Of a stretch of 64,000 nucleotides of DNA, positions 13,001 through 28,000 are shown piece by piece. Each line of letters begins with the position of its first letter. Positions within the stretch are counted from its first letter, which is position 1. The notes under the pieces were generated by a model. It saw nothing but the letters and a program-made list of their open reading frames with translations. It did no database searches and was not told the DNA's origin. This DNA is from Schistosoma mansoni (Eukaryota > Platyhelminthes > Trematoda > Strigeidida > Schistosomatidae), in NCBI RefSeq assembly GCF_000237925.1, contig NC_031502.1, forward strand, positions 18,660,909 to 18,724,908. The letters run 5' to 3'. The position numbers were made by a program, and so were the translations under genes.

Positions 13001-16000
13001 TACATAGTTTTGTTCGACTTCCAAAATTGTATATGTCACATTCCAGCTCAGAGAAAAACAAATTTATTGAAACTCATGTAAATCCTGTAGTTGTTAGATC
13101 TAATCATCCCATTAGCAAACTACATTGATGCAGATGAACAAACATCAAACAAACCAATCATGGATAGATATTTTCCTTTAATTTATTGATAATTTTGAGG
13201 TCTTTACTATCTATATAGTTCGTGTTTTCTAGTGACTAATAAACAAAATAAAATTATCAGTATGAGGTCGCGGAGATTGTCAAGTTTTATCAAAATCCTT
13301 TAAAACTTAGAAGCACTAGACGACCGTTTCATTCTAGTATGGGATTTCTCGGAAGTATTCATCTAAGCCCCCCTCAACCGGAAGTTGAGCCCAAGATCTT
13401 CGATCTTGTACATGAATTGATTACTTTTACTGGAGTTTCGCCGTTTACAGCTAGCTGCTTTATCAACAAACTAGAATTTACAAAAATATCAACTTATTTA
13501 TGATAACACAATCAAAATGTTTGCGTTGTTAGGTGAATGAATTGATAAGGATAATAAATATGTGTAGACCCTTAAATTTGAAAGGCGTATGAATTATGGA
13601 AAAACATGTGTTCATTAAGTAAAATTTTGCTATTCTTTTACCTAATCATAGGATCTTCTAGTCATGACAGACGAAAATATTTTTAATATGACGGTTTTAA
13701 ATGAGAGTTAATACTAAAAATGTTTTCCATAAGTACGTAGCAGGTCTAAGTTCTCATATTCGTAATGATCATAAATTTTCTCAGAAATACAAACCCACAT
13801 AATACAAGATGGAATATATGCAGCTAACTGCCAGGCTAAGTGTATAACTTAGTATTCAGTTCCTAAGGGACGGTCGATTGTAACGTAATCTGAATACAAT
13901 ATCAGATGAAAGACCATTAAAAATCAGGAAGTATGCAAGAACGGTTTTTTTAGTTCTTTGACTTGTTAGAAATTAAAATGCGTAAAACATTACAAAGAAC
14001 TATATACATCTTCATGGTATGCACTGGATACTTAAAACTTGATGTGCACGTGAACTAATGAAACCGATTTTAATGATTGATCCTAGTCAGTAACATGCTG
14101 GACACTTGAAATTGCATGAAGCCGGAAAATATGAACTGCTAATCGCCTACTTTGAATCACACATATGTGAGAGATATATGTTTACAGGTAAAGGGTAGGC
14201 CAAAGCAGAAGATACTCACTGTATTTTGTCACTAGCTGTGGAGGATAATTGAATTCAAAGTCTTTTATTCCAAATGAGCACGAAGACTCTATTTTGTGAA
14301 GGGTGTCCATTGATAATTAATCAGAGGAAGGAAATTACTGTAAAAGCCTCACGATGTAAGATGCGTTTCAGACTAATTTTATGCTTTATATCTGTTTTGA
14401 ATCGAACATCAGATGATTTCTTTTTCTTTTCTCGTGAATAACTTCATTTTAGAAGTAAAGGGTTATGTAAAATAGAATTTGTGCCTATTTAGTTTCTTAG
14501 TACGATTGATAATATTACTAAGGTTATCTAAAAAAATGCCGCCAGTGCGCTGCTATCACAGTCTATATATTCTTATATTATTACCGTGTGGTTTAAAAAC
14601 TGTTTAAGAAATGTTATACTTCCCTATTCAACCCCATCAGTTTTGTAACACATGTGGTATGTATAGCTCAAATTTTAATGTGAATGATGTCTCATCTAAA
14701 GGTCAGATGCCTTTTGAATAACAGAATGGATAGTCAGTGTATATTTAACAAATTCCAAGTTATAAATTGCGGTCTCTGATAATTTGCAAATACTGAAATC
14801 TGAACGACGCCGATTATCGAACTTAACTCTGAGTCTCAAATAAAGTAGTTTTCAACATTATTAAACGGTTAGAGAGAGAACAGTTTTACAAACTTATATG
14901 CACAACTAGAATAGTTATTATTAGTAAACAAGTGTATTAATTCCAACTATCAGAGGGACGTGATAACTGAGGCCGATGAATTAGGATAATTAACCGATAT
15001 ATTTACGTAAGTCAATGAGCATGTAGATCAGGCGCTTCATACTAATCTAGAACATTACAATCGGCAGAAAACTTGTTTATTAGGAGAAATTATAAAGGGT
15101 TTACATAATACTTATACACAGCTTACGATCAACCATTTGCATCTCACAGTGTGTTCTGCAGTTCATACTGTCTTTTCGTCTAGTCATCGAGTGTTTTGCC
15201 TACAGTAAGCTTTCTATGTATTGTAACTCTTCACTTCGTCTGACGACTGCGACAACTTCGAAGCAACGTCCCGCAACATACTACTAACAAGCAATCTTGT
15301 GAGTAGTGTCTACGACACTGTGATTAGCTACATATACAATGCTTCTACAAGCAGTTAACAAACTTCACTCTTGGATGAGTAACCTTTCAATAAGGGTGAC
15401 AAATAATCTAAATAAATAATCGCATCAAATATCAGTTAGACTTTGCATTTATATCTCTTGTAAACCAAAACTGTTTTTTTCCTGGACGGTACTCCAAATA
15501 TCTATTACACATAAATTTTTTCCTTCTTATGATAAAATTAATTATCCTTAAACATCGTTTTGTTATTTCAAAGAGAATAAAATAGTCTACTGGTTTTCAC
15601 AAAGTCTGTAAGCACAATACCTACTTTTTAAGCTGTAAAAACTACATGTTTTGTTGTTTGCATCTTTCAATAAAACGAAGATGAATTTGAAATTTTCATT
15701 GTGCATGTAAGTGACTTGCATTAGTCTTCTAGGATTGATTAAACACAAGATTTGTAATACATACCCTGGCAGTTACAGGACTATTTCTCTTAGTTTTGTG
15801 ATACATCCTATCCATTTTTATTCAATTTTTAAACGTACTTTCACGGTGACCACTTGAAGCCATCATTCAAAAAAGATCAATACGAAAGTATTGAAAGTAT
15901 TTTATTATTATGACCTCCTGAAATTCAGTGATTAAAGAGATGTGGGATTGAATTTTCTTACTTTATGAACTAATACAATAATGGTCAAATATTATATAAA

Positions 16001-19000
16001 ACCTACATATACTTAATTTAAGTCCTAGTTGCTACAAACTGATCTTTATAAGCAACATAGAAGAATCCTTAGTGCTGATTTTGTATATGAGAAATTTAAG
16101 ATAATTTGATGGATTTTTAGTATACAGCAAAATCAGAAAAATATGCTCCATTCGTTATTAAGAAATCTTATTTATATCCCTTATCATTAATAAATTCAGA
16201 CACAACAAGTTTTAGCGGTTTGTTAAGTTCATGGCAAATAGAAAAATTAGGCTTGGAATAGTATAACGGTTTAACATAATTACTTATTTAAGACAATAAT
16301 ATATATAAGCAGAGATGGATAGTGGCTACCAATGGAATCCAGGACGCGCGTTTCGTCCTATTTGGGACTCGTCAGCTGGATGTACCTGCATCTCAGAGTT
16401 GATGTTCACTCTGGGACTCGAACCCAGTACCCTCGCTTCAAACGCCATCGCGTTATCCACTCGGTCACTGAGTCCTGATAGCCACTTGCTAATAATATAT
16501 ATAATTGCAATGATAAATTTACTCACTTTCTTTACAGTTCTTCCCCTGAAATCCAAGTGGACATAAACATGTGAAACCTTTTAAATCCTGCAAACATTTC
16601 CCGTTGTTTAAACATACAGGGTTTGAAAATCCACATTCTTGTCCAGGACAGTTTAAAATATTCACGCCACCTATCGCATTTTTAATAGGATCAATGAGTA
16701 CTCCGTTTGTTTCAATCTAATAGAAATTGTTTAAAAGAGATAACAGGCTCAAAAGTACTGAATACATAAAGCTATAGTTTGCTATGATAATTGACACTTA
16801 AAGTGCATGAAATTCCCGGTTTTCTCTTTGTGAGAACACAGTGTATAAATGAGACAAAAGTGTTTAAAGCATTTAGTCCCTTTGATAAATTTTGATAGAC
16901 GAAGATTATCAGAACTATGTGGTATATTAGCGCAATGTATTTCGAACAATCTAATCACACATATACTTGTTAAGAACATTTATATATAAAAATAAAAGGT
17001 CAACTAGACTGGAAATTAGGGGGTAAGAGGAGACAAGGATAATAATAATGTGAAAACAATTTGAAACCTAATCACTCTGGCTAATAAGCTAATATTACCA
17101 GGGTGGGTTTAAGAAGAGAACAAATTGTTTTTTAATACACAAAGGGGGTTTGAATTTTTGTATGACTAAAGCTTCAATAAACCTTTTATATGCCCTTTTA
17201 CACTTTTATACAACACCACAAAAGCCGAGTTGAGATCAATCTTGTGGCCTGTTTCGATTATGTGTTTGGCAATAGAGTATATGTGTGATCAGATTGTTCG
17301 AAATGTGTTGCGCCAATACATCACATAGTTCTGATAATCTTCGTCTTCTTAACAAAAATGTTGAATTGTGACTATTGAAATTGTGGATTCGTTAACTTTT
17401 ATCTATTGTCACTAAGATTCTCAGTGGGGATGAGATGAGATATACGAGTGGTTCAGTTTCCATATTTCTGAACTGACTGAAATTCAAAACCAGGATACAA
17501 ATAGACTACACAACGTGTGTTTCAAAATTGAAAAATTCATTCACCCAATATTGTGTTTTCTGAATAAAAACAACTCCAGAATACGGAAAAACACAGATTC
17601 TAACTAATTAAATGAGGCGGTTGATTATATCTTACTTACATGCTGTTGTCAAGTATCGACCATTTTTCTTTACAATATTTTAGTTCACAAGTTCACTTCT
17701 ACTGAAACAATTTTAATCCTATTCATAAGTAGAGCCTAGTACCTACAAATATTATTCAGTCAAAAACCTTTATTACTGCATTCATTTTAACAATCTGCTC
17801 AGAAGTTGAGTTTTGAAATGAGATACACACAATATAAACTTGAAACAAGTGGAAGCGTCATTCACAAAACATTTCTATGAAAATTCCTTTTTCACCATAT
17901 TAAATGTCATTTTTGTGTCAAAAAAATTGTTTTTAGTTTAGGGAGAGCCAAACACAGTTCATGAAAACAGAAGCCTTACTTTGAAGATTTGCTGACAATC
18001 GACTGATATCTACGTACAACTTTGAAATGATTTTACTGAGAAAAGGCTTTAAGTGTCCATAAACACACATTTAAAAATAAATTAAGACTTTGAAGAAATT
18101 TCAATTTAGTCAGAATTTAAGATTTAAGACTGATTGTTGACAGAAAGGTTTAACTTGAGAAATCTAAAGTTCATGTGATCATTTAAAATTATAGGTAAGT
18201 ACATGGTTCTACTATTTGTAGAGAAAATAAAAGAGGGAACCTAATGATCTAAAAATACGAGATAACTGCAAAGTATTATCCTACATGTACTACAGCCTAT
18301 TAACATACTTTACTGATGCATCCTTGAAATCCAATACTCAAATTTGTTGCATATCCAATAAATGGTTTTATATGAGTTGATATAAAATTAGAATTTGGAT
18401 GTCCACCAAGATACAAAGAGTAAGTTAATGTTAGTTGAACTTGTAAACCGAACGAGTAATTCGTCATTATATGCTCATCTGAGTCGACTTGTAAATAACC
18501 ATCACGACCGATTCGCCAAAAATGGACTATGTGCCATTCATTTAATTTTATTTCTTTTTCATTCCTAAGTATAAAAACGGAAAGTATTTTATTAAAAATT
18601 AAGAATGCCTTGATTGAAAAGATGTTCAAGATATCTGTGTATCGTAGTTGTAGAATCATAGTAATGGAAACAAACCACTTGTGGTTGAAAATACTCTATA
18701 GAAGATAGAAGGAAAGCAGATTGCCGCTAGAAAGGTAAAGAAGGAAAAAAGTAACGACAGATTGAGATCATTGTGAAAGAAGAGGTTATGCAAGTTTCTC
18801 TGTACAAATACTTCTGGTTTCTCCAGTTGTACGGTAAGTTCTTCGGCAATGCTAAAAAGATATCCGCAAGCAGGTTAGTGAGTTCCTGTAAGTGTTTTCA
18901 AGAACTTATGCTATATGTTGTATGTTATTATTATTATATATTATTATTAGTCTTTCATTTTAAAAGCTAAGAATCCTCTCAGACATATTTAGATGAGAAA

Positions 19001-22000
19001 ATCTATCCATAATAATCCTTTAGTCATCTATTTGGGGAGGTTATGTATTTAGAACTGAATACTGCTAACACAAACATTATCATCCATGTTAGTTTCGCCT
19101 GTTACTCTGATCTTCATTGTTTAGCAACTAATAGTAGGTGTCTTCTAATCTCGGCTTGAAGGCTGATGAAACGAAATTCTAAATTGTAACCACAACATTG
19201 AGTAATCTGACGCTCCCGGCTTTATTCCACCACGACGTTCACAGACTTTAAGGGATGTGACCCATCTATAGAATAGAAATTACAGTCATATCTTCGTCCC
19301 AAATGTTGATATAGTCGTCTCAAGCAAACAGTACTCCATGGTCTTTAAGTTAAAGCGTGGTTTAAGCATTTGCCGTACTACTTGCTACCATTAAAAAAAC
19401 ACCTAAACCTGGTGCTTTTTAATTGCAATGTGCAGCCTTCTATCTCTGTAACATTAACTGACTTTTATTAACATTCATAGTGTAAGATGTGGTCTTGATC
19501 CCTGTTAGCACTCGAGAACTGAGTATCAGGCTGAATATTATCTGATTACTGGTGTGTTCAATTATTTCCTCATCTGCTAGTGAACTTCTGAATCTTAGTC
19601 GACTATGTACTCTCAAAAAATAGAAATAAGCTTACTTTAAAAATGCTGAACCGGAACCTAAGTCAAACGCCACTACAACATATCCATGGACTAACATTAT
19701 AGCCAAGAAGTCCCCACGCCTATCATGACTATAACCTTCATATAAAATCAATCCGTTTGGCTTTGATGGTCTAAACTGGAGTTCCAAGGTGGTGAATGAT
19801 GATGACGTCCCACTCAATCCAATATACTCGGTGTACGAATATCCGTTGTAGTACGGCATGATTAGCTCAACTCCTGTGGGAAGACAACAAAAAATATACA
19901 GATAAATATAAGTTCATAAACTAATCACCAAAGTACTAATGAATGCCAAAAATAAATTTCAGAGAAGCAAATAAAAAATGTCCTCACGGAATCAGTACTT
20001 TAACAAAATATATTATGCAGGTTGATAATAAATTCGTTGAAAAGAGATCACTTCTTTAAACTTCGTGTTTTTAATTTTCAAGTGGAAATCATGTCTATTT
20101 ATGTTTTTGCCAACACACAAATTCTCATGCATACTGAAAGAAAACCTATTTAAATGGAAATCGGCTGACACTAATAGCGTTCTTCCCCCAAATACTTGAA
20201 TCGTAGTTTACGTCTTTTCTGCAAGGAATTCCAAACATGAATAAAAATAGCTACATCCGCTTTCATTGATTCTCAAAAATAAAATAAGAAATAGATAAAA
20301 AATTTCTTTGAGTCATTTTCCTACGTATCTAAATAGGAAATTTAACTTCACTAAAATATAGGCAGTTATTCACTTTAATGAGTCTCTGAAGATAAAAAGT
20401 TGTTGAAGTTTTTATTGTCACTGTCAGAAGTATGTATTTAACTTACTTTGTTCACATTGTTGACCCGAAGTTCCTAAAGGGCACTGACAAATAACACTGG
20501 AACCAGATGTTTGCAAACACGAAGCATTATTTTTGCATTCTTTCTTTTCACATAAACCGAAACCACAATTAGCTGAAACCAGATTTAAAAAAACTGTAAA
20601 TATTCTTATTCACTAGTGGAATCTGTGGACTATTTCAGAACGTTATCAGTATAGATACTTCGAGAAACATGTATTCATTTTATCAACCCTTCAATATACG
20701 CAGTAAGTGTGAAACCTGTAAACTTTTTCACATAATTGGGCGTATGAAACTACTGTCTTCGTGAATACTTGTAACTTTGTTATTATAAATTTTTTAATTA
20801 ACATTTCAGATAAGTGGAAACATAAAAAATGATCATTAATAATATGACTGACAGATATACGACTACGTGAAGGCATTAATTTGTTCTAGTGATTTCCAGC
20901 TTGTAAAGTCAACTAAAGATTTCATGTTCGAAACAAATATACCTCATCTATCTTAGTTATAACCTATGTTTCATCGTAGTTAGTTAACCACCACCTCTGC
21001 ATTATACAATAGGCTAAATTAGGTCACCTTCCCGATATTTTTTCGTGTGATTTAGTCAGCATCAGTCCAATAACAACACGAATTTCTTACAAAACCGTTT
21101 TAAGTATTATGGCCATATTTCATTATGCAAAAATGGAATCTCTTAAAATGCATGAGTGACAAAGAATTTGTAGATGTTTACAACAAATAATTACAATGAT
21201 GAATAAAAAAATGAATACAACTTAACTTACTTATCCCATACCCATCCACAGCATCTCCTAGGAAAGCCTTACGTCTAGGATCTATAGGAACTTCATTAAT
21301 CCTTATATTTTGTATGCATCCACTGTAACTTTGCTCAAAAATATAACCAACAAAATGAATTGAACCTCCTGTTTTAGTTAATTCAGGATGTCCACCAAAG
21401 GAGACGTAACTGAACTCCATATCATTGACATTTTTCAAATACTTTTCATAGTGTATAACATCCGACCATGGAATGACCTATAATTCCCATAAATTAAATA
21501 ATTCATGACAGGGAATAGGAATAGTAAACATTAGTCATTTTTTTATATCATTTTACTGACATTGAAAGGCTGGGTACATCTATAAGGTGATATGTATTGG
21601 AACCATAAAAGTGATCTTGTATTATCAAGTAAAGTTTTAAAAATTAGTGGGTTATAAAATAATGGAAAATTTCAATGAACTTAAAGGAGAAAAATGTTGT
21701 CATGGAAGTGGATGACCATTAAAGAACCACTTAAGAAGTTTTCTGTTTCAATTGTTAGTCATATAAAAATAATCAACACACATAGTCGATTTCTTGAAAG
21801 TCTTACACTACAATCAACAAACAATTTATTCTTCTAGTTATCCAGGTTGTATTAAATTGTGGCAAAGCCAGTACAGGCTAATCAGTTTATCTTGTTCTAT
21901 AAACTGTGCTCTATATCCTTAGTTTACATATCATGTTAATTTATCAACGCCGTTTACTCATTCAGACGCAAGGTCCCCTAAGAACAATAATACTGAGAAT

Positions 22001-25000
22001 GAATGAAATAAAAACTTATGAACGATTTCAGAACTTAAAGAATTATTTCCTCGGCTGACTGACTGACAGATGTTCTACTTATATTAATTTAGACAAAATG
22101 ATCTAATTCCTAAAGAAATTTTTGATCTATAAAGTCGACTGATCAAAGGAGGAACGTAGTGATGACAATGACAGACAAGCTGTGACATTTCTTAGTTAAT
22201 TCAATTACAAAACTTTATTCATTTCAATTCACTAGTCAGTATTGAACAAGCAGTTTGGAAATTCACTTCCAAGAGTTGAAAAATCAGATTTAAAATTTAA
22301 TTTTTAGTTCATTTTGGCTATTTTAGTGCCGTATATTTGTACTAAAAATCCACACATCTTAATTTAACTTCTATGAAAATGTAAACTCATAATTTACACA
22401 AACTGAACTACCTAACGCTTACACCAAGAAAGAAGTTATATTTGTAAAAAACTGACGGATTGTATTTGATTTGAACAGAGAAAAAAGAAGCCTTGACAAA
22501 CTACGGTGGCTATTCTGGGGGACGTTGTTTCATTCAATTCAAAGATTGTAGAACAGTAACATTTACTTTTGTCCCTAGTCTATTCTATAGATCATAAGCT
22601 TTCTTGTGATTTTTTGATTCACTGCCATAGCCTTTTCTGTTCCTAAGCTATTGTAATTTAAAAGTAATCTTTTGTACTCTATTTTCTGTTCTAATCCCCC
22701 AGTTTTGGACATAATTGTATTTTCCTAATTGTTGTACGTTGTGTTCGGGTTAGTTATCTACTTATTCATGTATCTTTTTACACTAATCTGGAATCGGGTA
22801 CCAGACCGGAATTGGGAATAAATCAAGTAGTGTTCCAGTTCACTTGTCTTCTCTCTCTCACGTGTGCCTGTCTGCCAATCAAGTAATAGAGTAGTTTTCG
22901 TTTCTCAACCCCAATTCGAACTTACTCATACTAGCCTCAAGGTTAAACCAGTCAGCCTATCGCGTCAAGGTCTCAATCTACATTAGACAAGTTATCCTCA
23001 GCACGAAAGTGGGTAGACAGATCAAGGACATAGCAGTACTTAAAATAAATCCAACATCTCTGTGTGCAGTCTGCTTCAAGCTTCTTTAGGAGAAATAGTC
23101 AAACGTCTAAATTACCGAACACAAATATATGATCCAGAAATTAACTGTGTGCTAGGTGTTATAAATCGAACATGTCAGAGCATGAATAAAATGAGGATAA
23201 ATGCAACTTTGTGTTGTTGCACTAAATAATCCAATTTTTCAGACAAATTTGCTGGTTAGAGCAAATACAGGTAAATTGTTTTCGTCCACAGAACAAGAGA
23301 GGGAAAACGGACTCTCCCCACTCTCGGCCGTACCAGGGCATTTGGAGGGCAACTGACTGTTGAAAGTTTGATAAAGCCCTAATGCGTAGTATGATGAAGC
23401 TTAATGTTTGATTTTACTAAGAAACATTTTGGTATCCAGGATTCATTCAAGAATTCAAGAATTATTTATAGATAGGAATTTTGTCTGGGCCCTTTCATTA
23501 TGATTTTTCTATGAATCTAAAGAGTTTAGACTGCAAAGAATTGTTATATAATGCCCAAAAATTAGGCTAAACATTCGATCATAATTGATTGGAAGCTGAA
23601 TCACCTCTAAGCTAATTTTCCTCAGTCTCTTATGACAGCTTACCATTTTTATCCTGTGTTCGCATTGGATATATAAATGTTATTTCATTAAAGAAAAACA
23701 CTGATTCACTAAGCTAGCTGTTTCGTCTTTGAATTCTAATTAATCTGGGTCTCACGTTTATAATACGGCCTAGTGAGTAGTCATCACTCAATCACAATTC
23801 ATACAATTGCATTTATCAATCTATAATTATTCTATCCGTTGATTTTACAAATTGGAATTTTCCTTTCATCGATCATCATAAACCTCTTGCATAATAGATT
23901 ATTTATAAAATGTTTTTACGATGTATTTTAGCTCGAACCTTGGAGCTCGTATGGTGGGATTTTGGAGATTTTCTTGTTATTAACCCAAATGTGAACGCAT
24001 AATTTGCTTTCGAATATACAGAGGATGTTGGTCGGAATAACATATGTTTTTGACTGGTATGATTATTTCAAAATGGTGTGTCAATACGTTTATCCTTCAT
24101 CTTTCTAAACAAAAATTCAACCTTTCAAAGTATTGCTGCAAGCAAAGTAATATTTTATGTAAGACATAATCACCTAAATATAGAACTCTTTCTATATCAT
24201 AGAACTGAACGCAAAACTCTAGTGAACATATCCGCTTTCTATGCTGCCCAGTTTTATTATATTATTACGTTTGTCGGATAAAATTAACAAGTTATGATTA
24301 TAAAAAAAACCTATTTATGCGACATCCTTAAGTAAAGGGGCTTCTATCTGAATTTGTGTCTCCTTTTGTGAACGGATGAAGAGACACAAAATAATGTACT
24401 AAAAAGTCAGTGGTTTATATAGTCACTAACTTACGGGACGGATATGGAGTTTATTGTGATTCTTATTGCATTAAAGTTGTTTTTTTTTTAAAAAAAACGC
24501 TTATTATCTTTAAGTAGTACATTATAATCATACCTGTACAATTATTTTCATATAAACAGCATCTTCTTTAATTCCATCTACACTCAGGAAACTTTTTCCA
24601 TCAACCGTCTCCCCAAATGAGATATAATATTATTTTTCAATGTGTTAAGGAATGTAAAATGCTTAACTTCCTGGATTTCCTCTTTTCGATAGGGTTCATA
24701 ATTTGTTTTCGAAATTCTCAGAGATCTAAATAGAAGGAATGGAATACATCAGTAAAAAGACATTAGGTCTCTAAAAGAATATGAAGGTATTATTTTCATT
24801 GGAAAAGTTTATCAGATATTTACCAATGTGATGAGTCGGAATTTAATGTATGTCTTGTAAGGGACCACTTAATCAAGTCAATGAAATAAACTCTCTAATA
24901 TTATTTTGATCTATGTGAAATACAGATTATCGTACCAAATACATCGTTTATAAAAATTAATGTGACACTTTATATGAAAATACTCAACCCCTTGAAGTTT

Positions 25001-28000
25001 TATTTCATAAAACTATAAGGACTTAAAACAACCAATCATTATGAAATGGAATGAAGGCAGTTTAAAATATTTTTAGTACGAAACATAATATTGAAACATG
25101 TCAGCAGTAATTCTATCAAGTTAATTTCAAGTAAATATGTATCATTTGGAGAAACGTTTGTAATGTGATAGACCAAAATCTTAATAATTAGGTTTCCTAA
25201 TCGTTTTGATTCAGATTAACTAAACGTAAATCAGACTCATTTCTTTACAAGTCGTTTCCTCTTTTTCTCAGACTGACTAATTTAAGATTTGTATCTGTCC
25301 GTCAGTTGTTATCGCAACTATGTGCAAACCTTTAGATATGTAAGATAAGACATGATGCTCATCGTGTCATACATTTCTCTTTTAGTTATCAAAATCACAT
25401 GCTGTGCGTTCCAGTGCTGATTCCTCTGTCATGTCTCTTAAAACTCCAACACCTGCTTTCTTATTTGCTAAAAGACAGTTTGTCAGAATGTTTGCATGTT
25501 CTAATCTGTTTATCAATAACAACCTCGTGATTGTATTCAAACATACATAAAATAATAACTAAATATTTCATCTTAAGTCCATCTATTATAAACACTGCAA
25601 AACACTTGCAAACCTCATCAACTGTAAATATTATAAAACTGTAGCACTATCATTTGCATTCGTAAATAATAAAACTAGCATCAATAGCAAACTTCACTCC
25701 TTCAACCTAGTAAATAGTTTGACGTAATTGCGTGCGACCAGAAGGTAAAATTAAAGCTGAGCTAAATGTTAAATAATCAGAATTCTTCTAATTCCAAAGT
25801 ATGATGTCACATTCTAAATATACCAAATAAGGTTGATAAGTTAAAGGTAATATCAGTGATGCAGTTTTGAAACTTAAACAGTCGGTTCATTGTAGCAATA
25901 AATCATCATAATTGTTTTTAGAATGAGGCCTCTCAATCGAAACACATCTATATTTCAAAACGCTTACTAAAAAAGAATAGAATTGACTATAGACAGAAGT
26001 TGAATCGTAGAATTAATCAGTAGGCTTGTTGAAGGAAATCTAATCACCAAGTCCACTAATAATATTTTAAACATCAAGAATCTCATTTGTCTCTTAAGTT
26101 ACATGAATGGATTGTCTCATTACAATGCTTGCTGTTAATTTGATCTATTAACCACAAAGTCGCTTGTTGGCTGACGTAAACAGTTTGCTGATAACTGACG
26201 CCGTAAGAATAAGTAAAATCTTTAGAAAAATTAAGTCACACCAATATTTCCTATGGGTTTGTCTGATCATTTGGTTTAACTTCTCTTCCTAGTAAGACAA
26301 ATATAAAATGTCACCATCTGAGGTAAAATGATTCTCATTAAATGCAAACTAAAGGTTTTCTAATATGAAACTGAACATTTCGGAATGCTTTTATTATATC
26401 TGACAAAATCCTTCTACAAGTGCATTGTTTTCACACCCACCTATTTACGAATTTTCTCAATAAAAGTATATTAATATCCCTAACATAAACTACATAAATG
26501 TAACTACTTTTGTCTTCTAAATTTCGTTTTCCATCAGTCATTCGTTTTGCTCAATACGTTATTTAGATGGCCATTTTAGGGTACAAGAGATCACGAGACT
26601 TTATTCTCTAGAATCACCGTTACTATGAAAATACAGACCATTTAATATCAACGAACTAATTGACTATAAGACATAAATCGCTAATCACAGTGGCTGAAGT
26701 TAAGCTTTAAGGTCCCTAAAATACTCTGTAATAAAGATAATATCATGTATTAATAGCAATAATAGTACACATAGCTAACCTGTATACTACGTATCCATTT
26801 TCAATACTGAGTGAAAACTTGAAATCTCCCTTATTTGACTCGTGGGATACTAATAAATAACTTCCATCAGTAAGACTTGGTCGTATTTCAAGGTCAACTT
26901 TATAGGTATTAGTACTGTTCATTGACACTTGATTACTTCTTTCGATGAAACTTTGATTGATACCACTGTATAACGCAGACGATTTAAAATAAAATTTCAG
27001 ATAACCACCTTGCTCGATATACGGAAACTGGTATCCTTCATCCACTGTAAAAAAATATAAATCCCAAAAATAGAAGTAATGTGAATGATACACTTTCAGA
27101 AACGTATAAAGAGTAACTCCACAGTAGTTCAATATAAAAGCAAAGTAATTAAGAATTTTCGGGTTACTCAGTAAAATCTGAAGATTTCTCACTGTGCAAC
27201 TTATAGATATGCCTTAATCACATCTTTTCATATTAAGTGAACTAAATTTGATAGTTGTAACTAAATAATCCTACATGAATTTGAACAGGTGTATAATTTC
27301 ACTTGTTTGTTTCCATAACACAATCCATACAATCCTAGTAACTGAATTTCCGAAAAAAATGTGGTAGGTTTTACTTAATTGTGGAGAGATAGTAAGTTTA
27401 AATATAACTAAGAAAGTAATTAATCGAAGTCTAGTACTGCAATCGATCAGTCTCATATGTGTGTCCTGTGTTGATTGCCATAATATTGCCATGTGCCACA
27501 AACATTATCGTCAGAGATTGACGTTGGCTGGCACTAGAGTCTAGGACTCTAGTTTCGTCCTGCTTGGGACTCATCAGCCGGATGTACCTGCACCCCAGAG
27601 TTAATGTTCACTACGGGATTCGAACCCAGTACTGTTCGCTCCTAATGCCACAGAGTTACCTGCTTAGCTCTTCAATCCAGACCAATTCTGGAATGCAGAT
27701 GCATCCACCTGACGAGTCCCAATTGGGGCAAAACTCGCGTTATGGATTCCAGTACTAACCACTATCCATGACCAAAAACGGTTTGGACGAAATTCAAAGT
27801 ATCTATTGCATAGTCATTTGACAAACGGATACACAAAATAAAAGTTCTGAATTAAAATTTGATTGATAACTGGGATTCAAACTTGAGCGCTCATTTAGCG
27901 GAAAACATTTGTTGGCTAGAATATTTTACTGACTCAGATGAAAAAATAGGATAACTTATAAAATGCCTTGCAATAGTTATAAAGTCCAACACATAAAGTA

